64,000 nt of DNA. Source: Caballeronia telluris (GTDB lineage Bacteria > Pseudomonadota > Gammaproteobacteria > Burkholderiales > Burkholderiaceae). The notes under the pieces were generated by a model that was not told where the DNA came from, made no database searches, and saw nothing but the letters and a program-made list of their open reading frames with translations. A program made the position numbers and the translations under genes. The stretch is from assembly GCF_001544495.1 (NCBI RefSeq), contig NZ_FCNZ02000012.1, positions 124,001 to 188,000 on the forward strand. The letters run 5' to 3'. This document shows positions 8,108 through 15,248 of the stretch, in pieces (position 1 is the stretch's first letter; each line of letters opens with the position of its first letter).

Positions 8108-8947
8108 GTGAACGATAATCAACATCCAATGAACGGCAGGGAAAGGGTGGACATCCTGCGCACGATGGCTTCCACACATCCCGGGGGCAGCCTGTCGCCT
8201 CAACGCGCGCGTGAGGGATTGCGCAACGGCGAATTCGCGGTCGCCTATCAGCCCGTCGTGAAGGCAAAGACACTCGATCTCCTGGCCGTCGAATGTCTGA
8301 TCCGGTGGCAACACCCGGAACTCGGCGTGCTGCTTCCCGGCAGCTTCATGACAGCGCTGGAAGACGCCGTTACCGCACGGGCAATCAGCTACTTCGTGCT
8401 GGAGACGGCCTGCCGCCAACTCGCCGGCCTGCAGCACAGCGGCGTATCGTCGGCGCGCGCCGCCATCAATATCCAGCCGTCGCAACTCGCTGACAAGGAA
8501 CTCAGTGAACGCATCGTGGAGGCTTGTTCGCGTAACCAGATCGAGCCCTCGCTCATCGAGTTGGAGTTGCTCGAAACCGAAAATGCGTCACAGGTATTGA
8601 ATGTCAGCGACTACACGCGCCCGTTCGAAAAGCTGGGCGTGCGCTTCGCACTTGACGATTTCGGCTCAGGGTATTCGTCACTTGCGATGCTGGGGTCCAC
8701 GCGCATCCAGACGATCAAACTGGACCGCGCGTTCATTGCAGGCGTCCCGGCTTCGACGCGTGCGTGCACGTTGTTGACCAGCATCCTTCAGTTACTGGAT
8801 CGAATGGGTTTTCTGGTGGTGGTCGAAGGCGTCGAGACGATGGAACAGCTACGCTGGCTTTCGGTGCATCCCGAGGTCTTCGTGCAGGGCTACTACATCG
8901 CGCGCCCGCAAACCGCCATTCTGCAGGCAGTGAGGCCCTTCAACTAG
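8108..8947 (+). CDS. Stand-alone EAL-domain protein (predicted cyclic-di-GMP phosphodiesterase)
   Basis: From GTG 8108, which follows AGGGA at 8097-8101, the protein has 279 residues. ATGs at 8024, 8066 and 8129 are in frame, and 8024 lies in a palindrome. A single EAL domain fills the protein. It has the signature as ECL (VECLIRWQHPELG) rather than EAL, then NIQPSQL, ELELLETE, DDFGSGYSSL, IKLDRAF, VVEGVET and QGYYIARP. All the metal- and catalysis-linked acidic and lysine residues appear present, so hydrolysis of cyclic-di-GMP to pGpG is likely; the A-to-C change is in a position tolerant in the family. It has no GGDEF, PAS or membrane segment, so it is cytosolic and probably controlled at expression level. 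Confidence 0.85.
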   Translation: MNDNQHPMNGRERVDILRTMASTHPGGSLSPQRAREGLRNGEFAVAYQPVVKAKTLDLLAVECLIRWQHPELGVLLPGSFMTALEDAVTARAISYFVLETACRQLAGLQHSGVSSARAAINIQPSQLADKELSERIVEACSRNQIEPSLIELELLETENASQVLNVSDYTRPFEKLGVRFALDDFGSGYSSLAMLGSTRIQTIKLDRAFIAGVPASTRACTLLTSILQLLDRMGFLVVVEGVETMEQLRWLSVHPEVFVQGYYIARPQTAILQAVRPFN

Positions 8948-8967
8948 ACGCCTGCACGCGTCGGCAA

Positions 8968-8994
8968 ACCGTGGCACGTCTCCCGTGCCACGGT
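8968..8994. terminator. Bidirectional terminator-like hairpin
   Basis: Perfect 11-bp arms ACCGTGGCACG (8968-8978) and CGTGCCACGGT (8984-8994) enclose a five-base loop. It lies between the convergent ends of the EAL gene (8947) and the ABC operon (9002). There is no T tract on either side, but position and stem strength fit a shared terminator. Confidence 0.65.
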
Positions 8995-9001
8995 CGGGCC
9001 G

Positions 9002-10057
9002 CTAGCTCCTGCGGCCCAGCGCGAACAGCGTTCCCGCGATCAGAATGAACGCGCCGATGATCACTTTCTGCCACGTGCTCGGCACGCCGACGAGAATCAG
9101 CACGCTGTTGATGAGCGTCACGAGCACGACGCCGAGCAGCGTCCCCGCGACCGTCCCCGTGCCGCCGGTAATGCGCGCGCCGCCGAGGATCACGGCCGCG
9201 ATCACATCGAGTTCGGTGCCGACGAGATCGAACGGGTTCGCGAGCCGGTTCGTCGATACATGCAGGATACCGGCGACGCCCGCGAGCATTCCCGTATAGC
9301 CGAACACGAAGAGGTGAATCGCGCGCAGGTTGTAGCCGAGCCGCTCGGCGATCGGCAGGCTGCCGCCCATCGCATAGACGCCGCGTCCCATCATCGTCCG
9401 GTTGAGTAACCACCAGGTCACGACGGCCGCGATCACGAGCGCGATCACAGAGACCGGTAACACCGCGCGCAAGCCGTCGCCCGTGTGATAGAAGAAGAGC
9501 GGCAAGCGCCCGAAGCTATCCATGCTGTGCGGGATGTTCATGAAGAACTGCGTGCCGACGAACGTCAGCAGCAAACCGCGGTAAAGATATTGCGTGCCGA
9601 TCGTGACGATCAGCGAGGGCGCCTTCAGCCGATGCACGAGCAGCCCGTTGACGATGCCGAGCACGACGCCGCCCAGCGCGCCCGCCACCAGGATCAGCGC
9701 GAACGGCGCATCCGGCCACCACGCGAACACGGCCTTGGTGAGCGAATACATCGTGAGCGCGGCGATCGCGGTGAACGACACGTCGATGCCGCCCGATGCC
9801 AGCACGACCAGCGTGCCGAGCGCGAAAAGCGACACGGTCGTGCCGGAATGCAGCAGGTCGAAGAGCGTAGCGAACTGGAAGAAGCGCGGATTCAGCGTGC
9901 CGACGATCAAACACGTCACGAGAATCAGCGCGACCGTGAACCACTCGGGATTGCGCATCAGCCGTGCGGTCCAGCTCAGTTGCCGCACGCGCGGCGCCAG
10001 CTCCTGCACGGATTGCGGCATCGCTTCATGAGATACACGACGGACGGACTCGCTCAT
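9002..10057 (-). CDS. Sugar ABC transporter permease (RbsC/BPD_transp_2 family)
   Basis: This 351-residue inner-membrane protein has about ten hydrophobic segments, from residues 38 to 348. Typical family landmarks are LVVLASGGIDVSFTAIAALTMY, LLVHRLKAPSLIVTIGTQYLYRGLLL and VIAAVILGGARITGGTGTVAGTLLGV. It forms half of the channel of a CUT2-type ribose-like importer, paired with the second permease at 12721-13764. Its start overlaps the ATPase stop by four bases (10054-10057), so the two are translationally coupled. It is the last gene of the deoC operon and ends just before the hairpin at 8968-8994. The sugar is inferred from operon context (2-deoxyribose or similar), not from this protein. 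Confidence 0.9.
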   Translation of the reverse strand: MSESVRRVSHEAMPQSVQELAPRVRQLSWTARLMRNPEWFTVALILVTCLIVGTLNPRFFQFATLFDLLHSGTTVSLFALGTLVVLASGGIDVSFTAIAALTMYSLTKAVFAWWPDAPFALILVAGALGGVVLGIVNGLLVHRLKAPSLIVTIGTQYLYRGLLLTFVGTQFFMNIPHSMDSFGRLPLFFYHTGDGLRAVLPVSVIALVIAAVVTWWLLNRTMMGRGVYAMGGSLPIAERLGYNLRAIHLFVFGYTGMLAGVAGILHVSTNRLANPFDLVGTELDVIAAVILGGARITGGTGTVAGTLLGVVLVTLINSVLILVGVPSTWQKVIIGAFILIAGTLFALGRRS

Positions 10058-11583
10058 GCTGCCTCGGAAAGTAGAGCGTGATAAAGATCGGCTTCCGCCA
10101 TCTGCTCGGCGCGATATTCGTTCGCGACGCGGCCTTTCTTCATCATCAGGATTCGGTCGCAGTTCTGCAGCAGTTCCGGAAGATCGTCGCTGATCAGGAT
10201 GATGCCGATACCCGTCTGCGCGAGCCGCTGCATGATGCGATAAATGATGTCCTTCGATCCCACGTCGACGCCGACGGTTGGCCCGTGCAGGATCAGGACA
10301 CGCGGATCGATCGCGAGCCAGCGGCCGATCAAGACGCGCTGCTGGTTGCCGCCCGAGAGCGATTGCACCGGCTTGTCGACATCGGGTGTCGCGATCTGCA
10401 AGTCCTTCACGGTGCTCTCGGCCAGTTCCTGCGCGCGCTTGCGGTCAATCTGTCCGAAGCGGTCGCGCAGACTCGAGATCATCGCGGTGATGACGTTGTC
10501 GCGGATCGGCTTGTCGAGGAAGAGCCCTTCGTTCAGGCGGTCTTCGGGCACATAGCCGATGCGCTGCCGCTTGGCATCGGCCGGGGAAGAGAGGCGCACG
10601 AGCGAACCGTCGAGCGTCACCGTGCCGTGGTCGGACGGCGCGACGCCAGCCAGCGCACGCGCGAGTTCGTTACGTCCGGAATCGAGCAGTCCCGTCACGC
10701 CGAGAATCTCGCCGCGATGCAACGCAAACGACACATCGGCGAACTGGCCCCGGCGACCGAGCGACTTCACGTCCAGCACGATCTCGCGCGCGGCTTCCGC
10801 ACCCGCCTCGCGATAACGCTCGGTCGAAAGATGCTTGCCGGTCATCAGTTCGCTGATCTGCGCCTTGGTGTAATCCTGGATCGGACCTTGCGCCATTTTC
10901 TGGCCGTCGCGCAACACGATCACTTCACCGCCGATCGCGTAGCACTCGTCGAGCTTGTGGCTCACGAACAGCACCGCAACGCCGTCGGCGCGCAGCTTCG
11001 CGAGCACGGTGATGAGGTTGTCCACTTCCTTCTGTGTGAGCGAAGTCGTCGGCTCGTCCATGATGACGAATTTCGCCGCGCTCGCAATCGCGCGCGCGAT
11101 GGCGACGAGCTGACGCGTCGCGAGCGGCAGTTGCTCGACGAGAGTCGCCTGGAAATCGGCGTCGCCGGGCAGGCCCACGGCTTCGAGCGCGCGCGCAGCG
11201 GTTGCCGCGAGCGCTCGGCGATCGAACGTGCGCGCGAGGCGCCCCGCGTGTTCCGCAAGTTCGGACGTCAGCGCGACATTCTCCGCGACGCTCATGTTCG
11301 GCAGCAGCGACAGGTCCTGATAAACCGTTTCGATACCCGCCGAAAGCGCTTCGAGCGGCGAAAGCCGCGCATGACGACGGCCTTCGATCACGAGTTCGCC
11401 TTCATCGGGCGGCTGCGCGCCCGAGATGATCTTGATGAGCGTGCTCTTGCCGCAGCCGTTCTCGCCGAGAAGATGGTAGATCTGCCCGCGCTTGAACGAG
11501 AGGCTCACGCCGCGCAGCGCATAGACGCCGGTGAAGCGCTTGTGAATGTCGACGACTTCGAGAAGCGGTGCTGAATTCATCAT
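10054..11583 (-). CDS. Sugar ABC transporter ATP-binding protein (RbsA-type, two nucleotide-binding domains)
   Basis: This 509-residue protein has two ABC domains. The first (about 8-245) has Walker A GENGCGKST, signature-region EQLPLATRQLVAIARA and Walker B KFVIMDEPT. The second (about 265-500) has a loose P-loop region GLLDSGRNELARAL, signature SLSGGNQQRV, and RVLILHGPTVGVDVGSK where RbsA-like proteins normally have LILDEPT. The second Walker B Asp and the catalytic Glu are therefore replaced by His and Gly, so the second site is probably non-hydrolytic. Asymmetry of this kind is common in CUT2 ATPases, though usually in less extreme form. It lies between the binding-protein gene and the last permease and overlaps the latter by 4 bp. 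Confidence 0.9.
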   Translation of the reverse strand: MMNSAPLLEVVDIHKRFTGVYALRGVSLSFKRGQIYHLLGENGCGKSTLIKIISGAQPPDEGELVIEGRRHARLSPLEALSAGIETVYQDLSLLPNMSVAENVALTSELAEHAGRLARTFDRRALAATAARALEAVGLPGDADFQATLVEQLPLATRQLVAIARAIASAAKFVIMDEPTTSLTQKEVDNLITVLAKLRADGVAVLFVSHKLDECYAIGGEVIVLRDGQKMAQGPIQDYTKAQISELMTGKHLSTERYREAGAEAAREIVLDVKSLGRRGQFADVSFALHRGEILGVTGLLDSGRNELARALAGVAPSDHGTVTLDGSLVRLSSPADAKRQRIGYVPEDRLNEGLFLDKPIRDNVITAMISSLRDRFGQIDRKRAQELAESTVKDLQIATPDVDKPVQSLSGGNQQRVLIGRWLAIDPRVLILHGPTVGVDVGSKDIIYRIMQRLAQTGIGIILISDDLPELLQNCDRILMMKKGRVANEYRAEQMAEADLYHALLSEAA

Positions 11584-11607
11584 GGCCTTGCTTTGCTTTT
11601 AACGGGC

Positions 11608-11648
11608 CGGCACGCTTCGCCGTCGATAATTAAAACCGAAGCGTGCCG
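11608..11648 (-). other. Intra-operon hairpin downstream of the binding-protein gene
   Basis: Perfect 12-bp arms (CGGCACGCTTCG at 11608-11619 and its complement at 11637-11648) enclose a 17-base A+T-rich loop, with no T tract after it. It follows the periplasmic-binding-protein stop at 11657. This is where transport operons often carry an mRNA-stabilising or partial-termination hairpin that raises binding-protein levels relative to the ATPase. Confidence 0.55.
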
Positions 11649-11656
11649 CCTGCGCA

Positions 11657-12661
11657 TCAGAACGGATACTGCTTGTAGTTCGACTTGTCGACATCGACCC
11701 AGCCGGTGCCGCGCACGATCACGCCCTTGCCCGGACCTTTGCTGACCGTGACCTTCGTGTAGCCCGGCACGCCGAGATCGGCACCGTCAGCGACCGTCTT
11801 GCCGTCCACCAGCATCTTCGCCACCTTGTTCATCGCGAGGCCGGCGAGCTTCGGGTCCCAGAACGCGATGCCGTTGATCGCGCCGCTTTCGAGGAACTTG
11901 CCCGCTTCGGTCGGGAGGCCCGTGCCGTACACGCAGATCTTGCCGACCTTGCCCGCCTCTTCCACCGCGCGGCCGATGCCGATCACATCCAGCGACGACG
12001 ACCCTTGGAAGCCCGTGAGGTCCGGGTGCTTGCGCAGCACTTCCTTCGCGACCTGATACGCGCGCTCGCCATCGTTATTCGTTTCGAGTTTCGGCTCGAC
12101 GAGATCCATCTTCGGGTACTTCTGTTTCGCGTTGCCGATACCGCCGTCGGCCCACTGCACCTGCGAGCGGCTGCCGAGCGAGCCCACCAGCACGGCCCAC
12201 TTGCCCTGCGAGTTCATGCACTTGGCAAGGCGTTCGTTCAGGCCCGCGCCATAAGCCGTGTTATCGAATGCTTCGAGGTCGACCATCGTGTTCTTCGCGT
12301 TGTCGGCTTCGTGCGTCACGACCTTGATGCCGCGATCCATCGCCTTCTTGAGCGCGGGTTCGAGCGTCGGCGGATCGTAGGGAACGACCGCGATCGCCGT
12401 AACCTTCTTAGCGATCAGGTCTTCGATGATCTTCAATTGCTGCGCGGCATCGGCGCGTCCCGGGCCTGTCTGATAGACGGTTACGCCCGGATTTTCCTTG
12501 CCGAATTCCTTCACGCCGTCGTCCATGCGATTGAACCAGTTGATGCCGGTCACCTTCACCACGGTGACGATGGTTTCGTTGGTCGCGGCGTGTGCGGCGG
12601 CCATTGCGCCGGCGGCGAGTGCAATCGCGGTGAGCGCGGTTCCGAGTCGTTTGAGTTTCAT
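11657..12661 (-). CDS. Periplasmic sugar-binding protein (RhaS/LsrB/RbsB-like)
   Basis: The 334-residue protein starts with a classical signal peptide (MKLKRLGTALTAIALAAGAMAAAHAA, cleavage near residue 26). The mature part is a type-I periplasmic binding fold with ETIVTVVKVTGINWFNRMDDGVKEF, a GPGRADAAQQLKIIEDLIAKKV segment, then AIAVVPYDPPTLEPALKKA. This arrangement resembles the rhamnose/AI-2/autoinducer branch of CUT2 binding proteins rather than RbsB itself. It delivers the sugar to the two permeases encoded on either side. Operon context (deoC, kinase, mutarotase) points to 2-deoxy-D-ribose or a related pentose. A stem-loop follows its stop codon. Confidence 0.88.
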   Translation of the reverse strand: MKLKRLGTALTAIALAAGAMAAAHAATNETIVTVVKVTGINWFNRMDDGVKEFGKENPGVTVYQTGPGRADAAQQLKIIEDLIAKKVTAIAVVPYDPPTLEPALKKAMDRGIKVVTHEADNAKNTMVDLEAFDNTAYGAGLNERLAKCMNSQGKWAVLVGSLGSRSQVQWADGGIGNAKQKYPKMDLVEPKLETNNDGERAYQVAKEVLRKHPDLTGFQGSSSLDVIGIGRAVEEAGKVGKICVYGTGLPTEAGKFLESGAINGIAFWDPKLAGLAMNKVAKMLVDGKTVADGADLGVPGYTKVTVSKGPGKGVIVRGTGWVDVDKSNYKQYPF

Positions 12662-12720
12662 GCGATGTCTCCTTTATGGTTCGAATGTGCTGCAAATGTG
12701 ATGAAGATGCAGAGGAAGAA

Positions 12721-13764
12721 CTAGCGTCCCGTCGATGCGGGCGGCGGCGGCACTTTGGGCGAGGGCGCAGCGCCGCCGATACCGAAGATCGCGCGCACGC
12801 GCTCGCCGCCTGCGAAGGCGAGCGAAGCGAGCAGCAGGAAGCCCCATGCGCAGTCGCCGAAAAACTGCGAGACGCCGAGCAGGTTGAAGAGGCTCGACAG
12901 GAACTGCAACACGGTCGCGGCAAGGAACACGCAGACGATGCGTCCATAACCGCCAGCGGGATTCACGCCGCCCATGACGGCGATCAGGATCGCGATCAGC
13001 AGATACGAGTTGCCGTAGTCCCACTTCGCGCTCGATGTGTGTGCCGCGCTGATGAGTCCCGCAAGCGAGGCGAGCACGCCGCACATGCCATAGGTCACGA
13101 TCAGCATGCGGGCGCGCGGGATGCCCGCGTAGAACGCCGCTTTCGGGTTCGTGCCCATCAGATAGAGGCGCAGCCCGAACGGCGTGCGCTTGAGCACCCA
13201 GCCGAGCACGAGCACGGCCGCGATGAAGATCCAGAGCGAGATCGGCACTTGCAGGAAGGTGCCGTTACCGATGTTCGAGAGCGGATCGACGTATTCGACT
13301 CGCACCGACGCGCCGTTGCTCAATACCACCGCGATACCCGTAAAGAGCAGTTGCGTGCCGAGCGTGCAAAGGATTGGCGTGAGCCTCAAGCGCGCGATCA
13401 CGACGCCGTTGAGCAGACCGCCGAGCAAGCCGACGATAAGCACCATGCCTGTAAAAACGGCGGTGTAGAGCGCGGGAGAATCGTCGGCGACGACGAGCTT
13501 CGGCAACACCATCGCGGCGACCATGCCGGACAGGTTCGCGAGCCCGACGCCCGACAAGTCGATGCCGCCGTTGCCGGACACCATCGAAAGCATGATGCCG
13601 AGCGCGAGCAGACCCAGTTCGGGCAACTGTCCGCCCATCGACTGGAGGTTGTCGATATCGAGGAACTGGCCGTTCGAGAGCCAGGTCGCCGCGATCACGA
13701 CGAGCAGGTTCACGCCGACCAGAAAGTTGAGCTGGCGATCGGCGAGCCACTTCGACGCTTTCAT
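12721..13764 (-). CDS. Sugar ABC transporter permease (second subunit)
   Basis: This 347-residue integral membrane protein has around nine hydrophobic segments and the BPD_transp_2 landmarks GIDLSGVGLANLSGMVAAMV, RLRLTPILCTLGTQLLFTGIAV and AVMGGVNPAGGYGRIVCVFLAA. The C-terminus ends in a Pro-rich tail (PSPKVPPPPASTGR). It begins three bases after the kinase stop, so it is in the same transcript. It differs enough from the permease at 9002-10057 to be a heterodimer partner, as in the rhamnose and AI-2 importers, which also have two distinct permeases. Confidence 0.9.
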   Translation of the reverse strand: MKASKWLADRQLNFLVGVNLLVVIAATWLSNGQFLDIDNLQSMGGQLPELGLLALGIMLSMVSGNGGIDLSGVGLANLSGMVAAMVLPKLVVADDSPALYTAVFTGMVLIVGLLGGLLNGVVIARLRLTPILCTLGTQLLFTGIAVVLSNGASVRVEYVDPLSNIGNGTFLQVPISLWIFIAAVLVLGWVLKRTPFGLRLYLMGTNPKAAFYAGIPRARMLIVTYGMCGVLASLAGLISAAHTSSAKWDYGNSYLLIAILIAVMGGVNPAGGYGRIVCVFLAATVLQFLSSLFNLLGVSQFFGDCAWGFLLLASLAFAGGERVRAIFGIGGAAPSPKVPPPPASTGR

Positions 13765-13767
13765 CGC

Positions 13768-14718
13768 TCAGTCTCCGTTCACGGCGACGGTTCCGCACTC
13801 GGCGAGCACCGCGTTGATCTCGGCGAGCGCCGGCATCGAAGGCGCCGTGCCCGCGCGCGTCACCGAGAGGCTCGCGAGCGCGCAGCCGAAGCGCACCGCA
13901 TCGAACGCGGATTCGCCGCGCGCAAGCGCCGCCGCGAAGCCGCCGGTGAAGCCATCGCCGGCACCGGCCGTTTCCACCACGCGGCCGCAGTCGAACGCCG
14001 GCACCAGCACCGATTCGTGCGCCGAATGCAGCAGCGCGCCCTGCTCGCCGAGCGTCACGATCACCGCGCGCGCGCCTTTAGCGAGCAGCGCATCGGCGGC
14101 CCGGCGTGCATCGTCGACCGACGCGATCGCGATGCCCGTCAGCGCCGTCGCCTCGGTTTCGTTCGGCGTGATGTAGTCGCAAAGCGGATAGATGTCGTCG
14201 GGCAGCGGCAACGCGGGCGCCGGATTGAACACGGTCGTGACGTCATGCTTGCGCGCGAGTTCGAGGCCGCGCCGCGCGGCCGGAATCGGCTGTTCGAGTT
14301 GCGTGACGAACACCGCCGCATCCGCGATGTCGGACTCGATCGCCTCGACGTCCGCGGGACACAGCGTGCCCGCCGCGCCGGCCGCGACGATGATCGCGTT
14401 GCCGCCGGTACGCTCGTCGACGAAGATGTGCGCTGCGCCCGTCGACACGTCTTCCAGCACCGTCGCGCGCGACGTGATGCCTTCGGCACGCCAAGTCGAT
14501 TGCGCGATCTCGCCGAACGCGTCGGCACCGATGCGCGTGCAGAAGATCACGTCCGCCCCCGCGCGCGCCGCCGCCACCGCCTGGTTCGAGCCCTTGCCGC
14601 CCGGGCCCATCGCGAAGGCGGAGCCGGGAATCGTCTCGCCGATCAGCGGCATGCGCTCGGCGCGAAACGCGAGGTCCGTCACGTAGATGCCGAGGATCAC
14701 TACGCTGCGACGGCTCAT
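13768..14718 (-). CDS. PfkB-family sugar kinase (ribokinase-like, probable deoxyribokinase)
   Basis: The 316-residue enzyme starts at ATG 14718, which overlaps the mutarotase stop as ATGA. A frame that runs on upstream to 15429 is rejected because it crosses that gene. The N-terminal substrate motif AMGPGGKGSNQAVAAARAG and the C-terminal VVETAGAGDGFTGGFAAAL (GAGD with the catalytic Asp) define a ribokinase-type PfkB kinase. NPAPALPLP and ITPNETEA are also family segments. Placed between deoC and the importer, it most likely phosphorylates 2-deoxy-D-ribose (or ribose) at C5 to give the DeoC substrate. Sequence alone cannot distinguish ribose from deoxyribose. Confidence 0.88.
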   Translation of the reverse strand: MSRRSVVILGIYVTDLAFRAERMPLIGETIPGSAFAMGPGGKGSNQAVAAARAGADVIFCTRIGADAFGEIAQSTWRAEGITSRATVLEDVSTGAAHIFVDERTGGNAIIVAAGAAGTLCPADVEAIESDIADAAVFVTQLEQPIPAARRGLELARKHDVTTVFNPAPALPLPDDIYPLCDYITPNETEATALTGIAIASVDDARRAADALLAKGARAVIVTLGEQGALLHSAHESVLVPAFDCGRVVETAGAGDGFTGGFAAALARGESAFDAVRFGCALASLSVTRAGTAPSMPALAEINAVLAECGTVAVNGD

Positions 14719-15185
14719 TGCGCGGACTCCGGCGCGTCCGGCGCGAGTTCGACGCCCTTCTTGAAGATGAAGCAGCCATAGCCGCGCGCTTCGCCCGTCG
14801 CGATCACGCAATAGGCTTGCTTCGCGCGCTCGTAGAACGCGAAGCGCTCGACGGAGGCGAACGGCATCGCGCGACCTTCGGCGTCGTCGACTTCGCGTTG
14901 CGCTTCGCGTTGAACGGCGGGCAGCGCACTCGCATCGCCGACCACTTCCATGCGCTCGGCGGGATGATCGACGAACGAATCGAGCGGCATCACCGAAAGC
15001 ACGGCGCGAATTGCACGCGGCGCGCTCGCGCCGTCGATGCGCAGCAGCTTGCCGAGCACGGTCTGTCGCGCGACCGAATCGGCGGGAAAATTGGCATCGC
15101 AGATCACGACTTCGTCGCCGTGTCCCATCGCGCACAACGCGTGCAGGATGTCGGCGTTCAACAGCGGATCGATGTTCTTCAGCAC
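14715..15185 (-). CDS. RbsD/FucU-family sugar mutarotase
   Basis: I choose the GTG at 15185 (VLKNIDPLLNADILHALCAMGHGDEVVICDANFPADS, 156 residues). It sits behind GGAGGA at the proper distance, and FucU/RbsD proteins begin like this; an upstream ATG at 15203 would add MHGGDA and overlaps the ribosome-binding site. The MGHGDEVVICDANFPA motif carries the conserved His and Asp of this decameric cytosolic family. The C-terminal region has FYERAKQAYCVIATGEARGYGCFIFKKG. These enzymes interconvert pyranose/furanose or anomeric forms so that the kinase receives its preferred form. It is coupled to the kinase by a 4-bp overlap. Confidence 0.85.
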   Translation of the reverse strand: MLKNIDPLLNADILHALCAMGHGDEVVICDANFPADSVARQTVLGKLLRIDGASAPRAIRAVLSVMPLDSFVDHPAERMEVVGDASALPAVQREAQREVDDAEGRAMPFASVERFAFYERAKQAYCVIATGEARGYGCFIFKKGVELAPDAPESAQ

Positions 15186-15248
15186 AGCGTCTCCTCCATG
15201 CATGGGCGCGCTTCGTCGTGAAGTCTTCGCCCTTAAGTTGATTGGGTA

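Noticed and set aside
12676..14781. 701-residue open frame opposite the permease and kinase
   Set aside because: Shadow of the operon genes; composition not protein-like.
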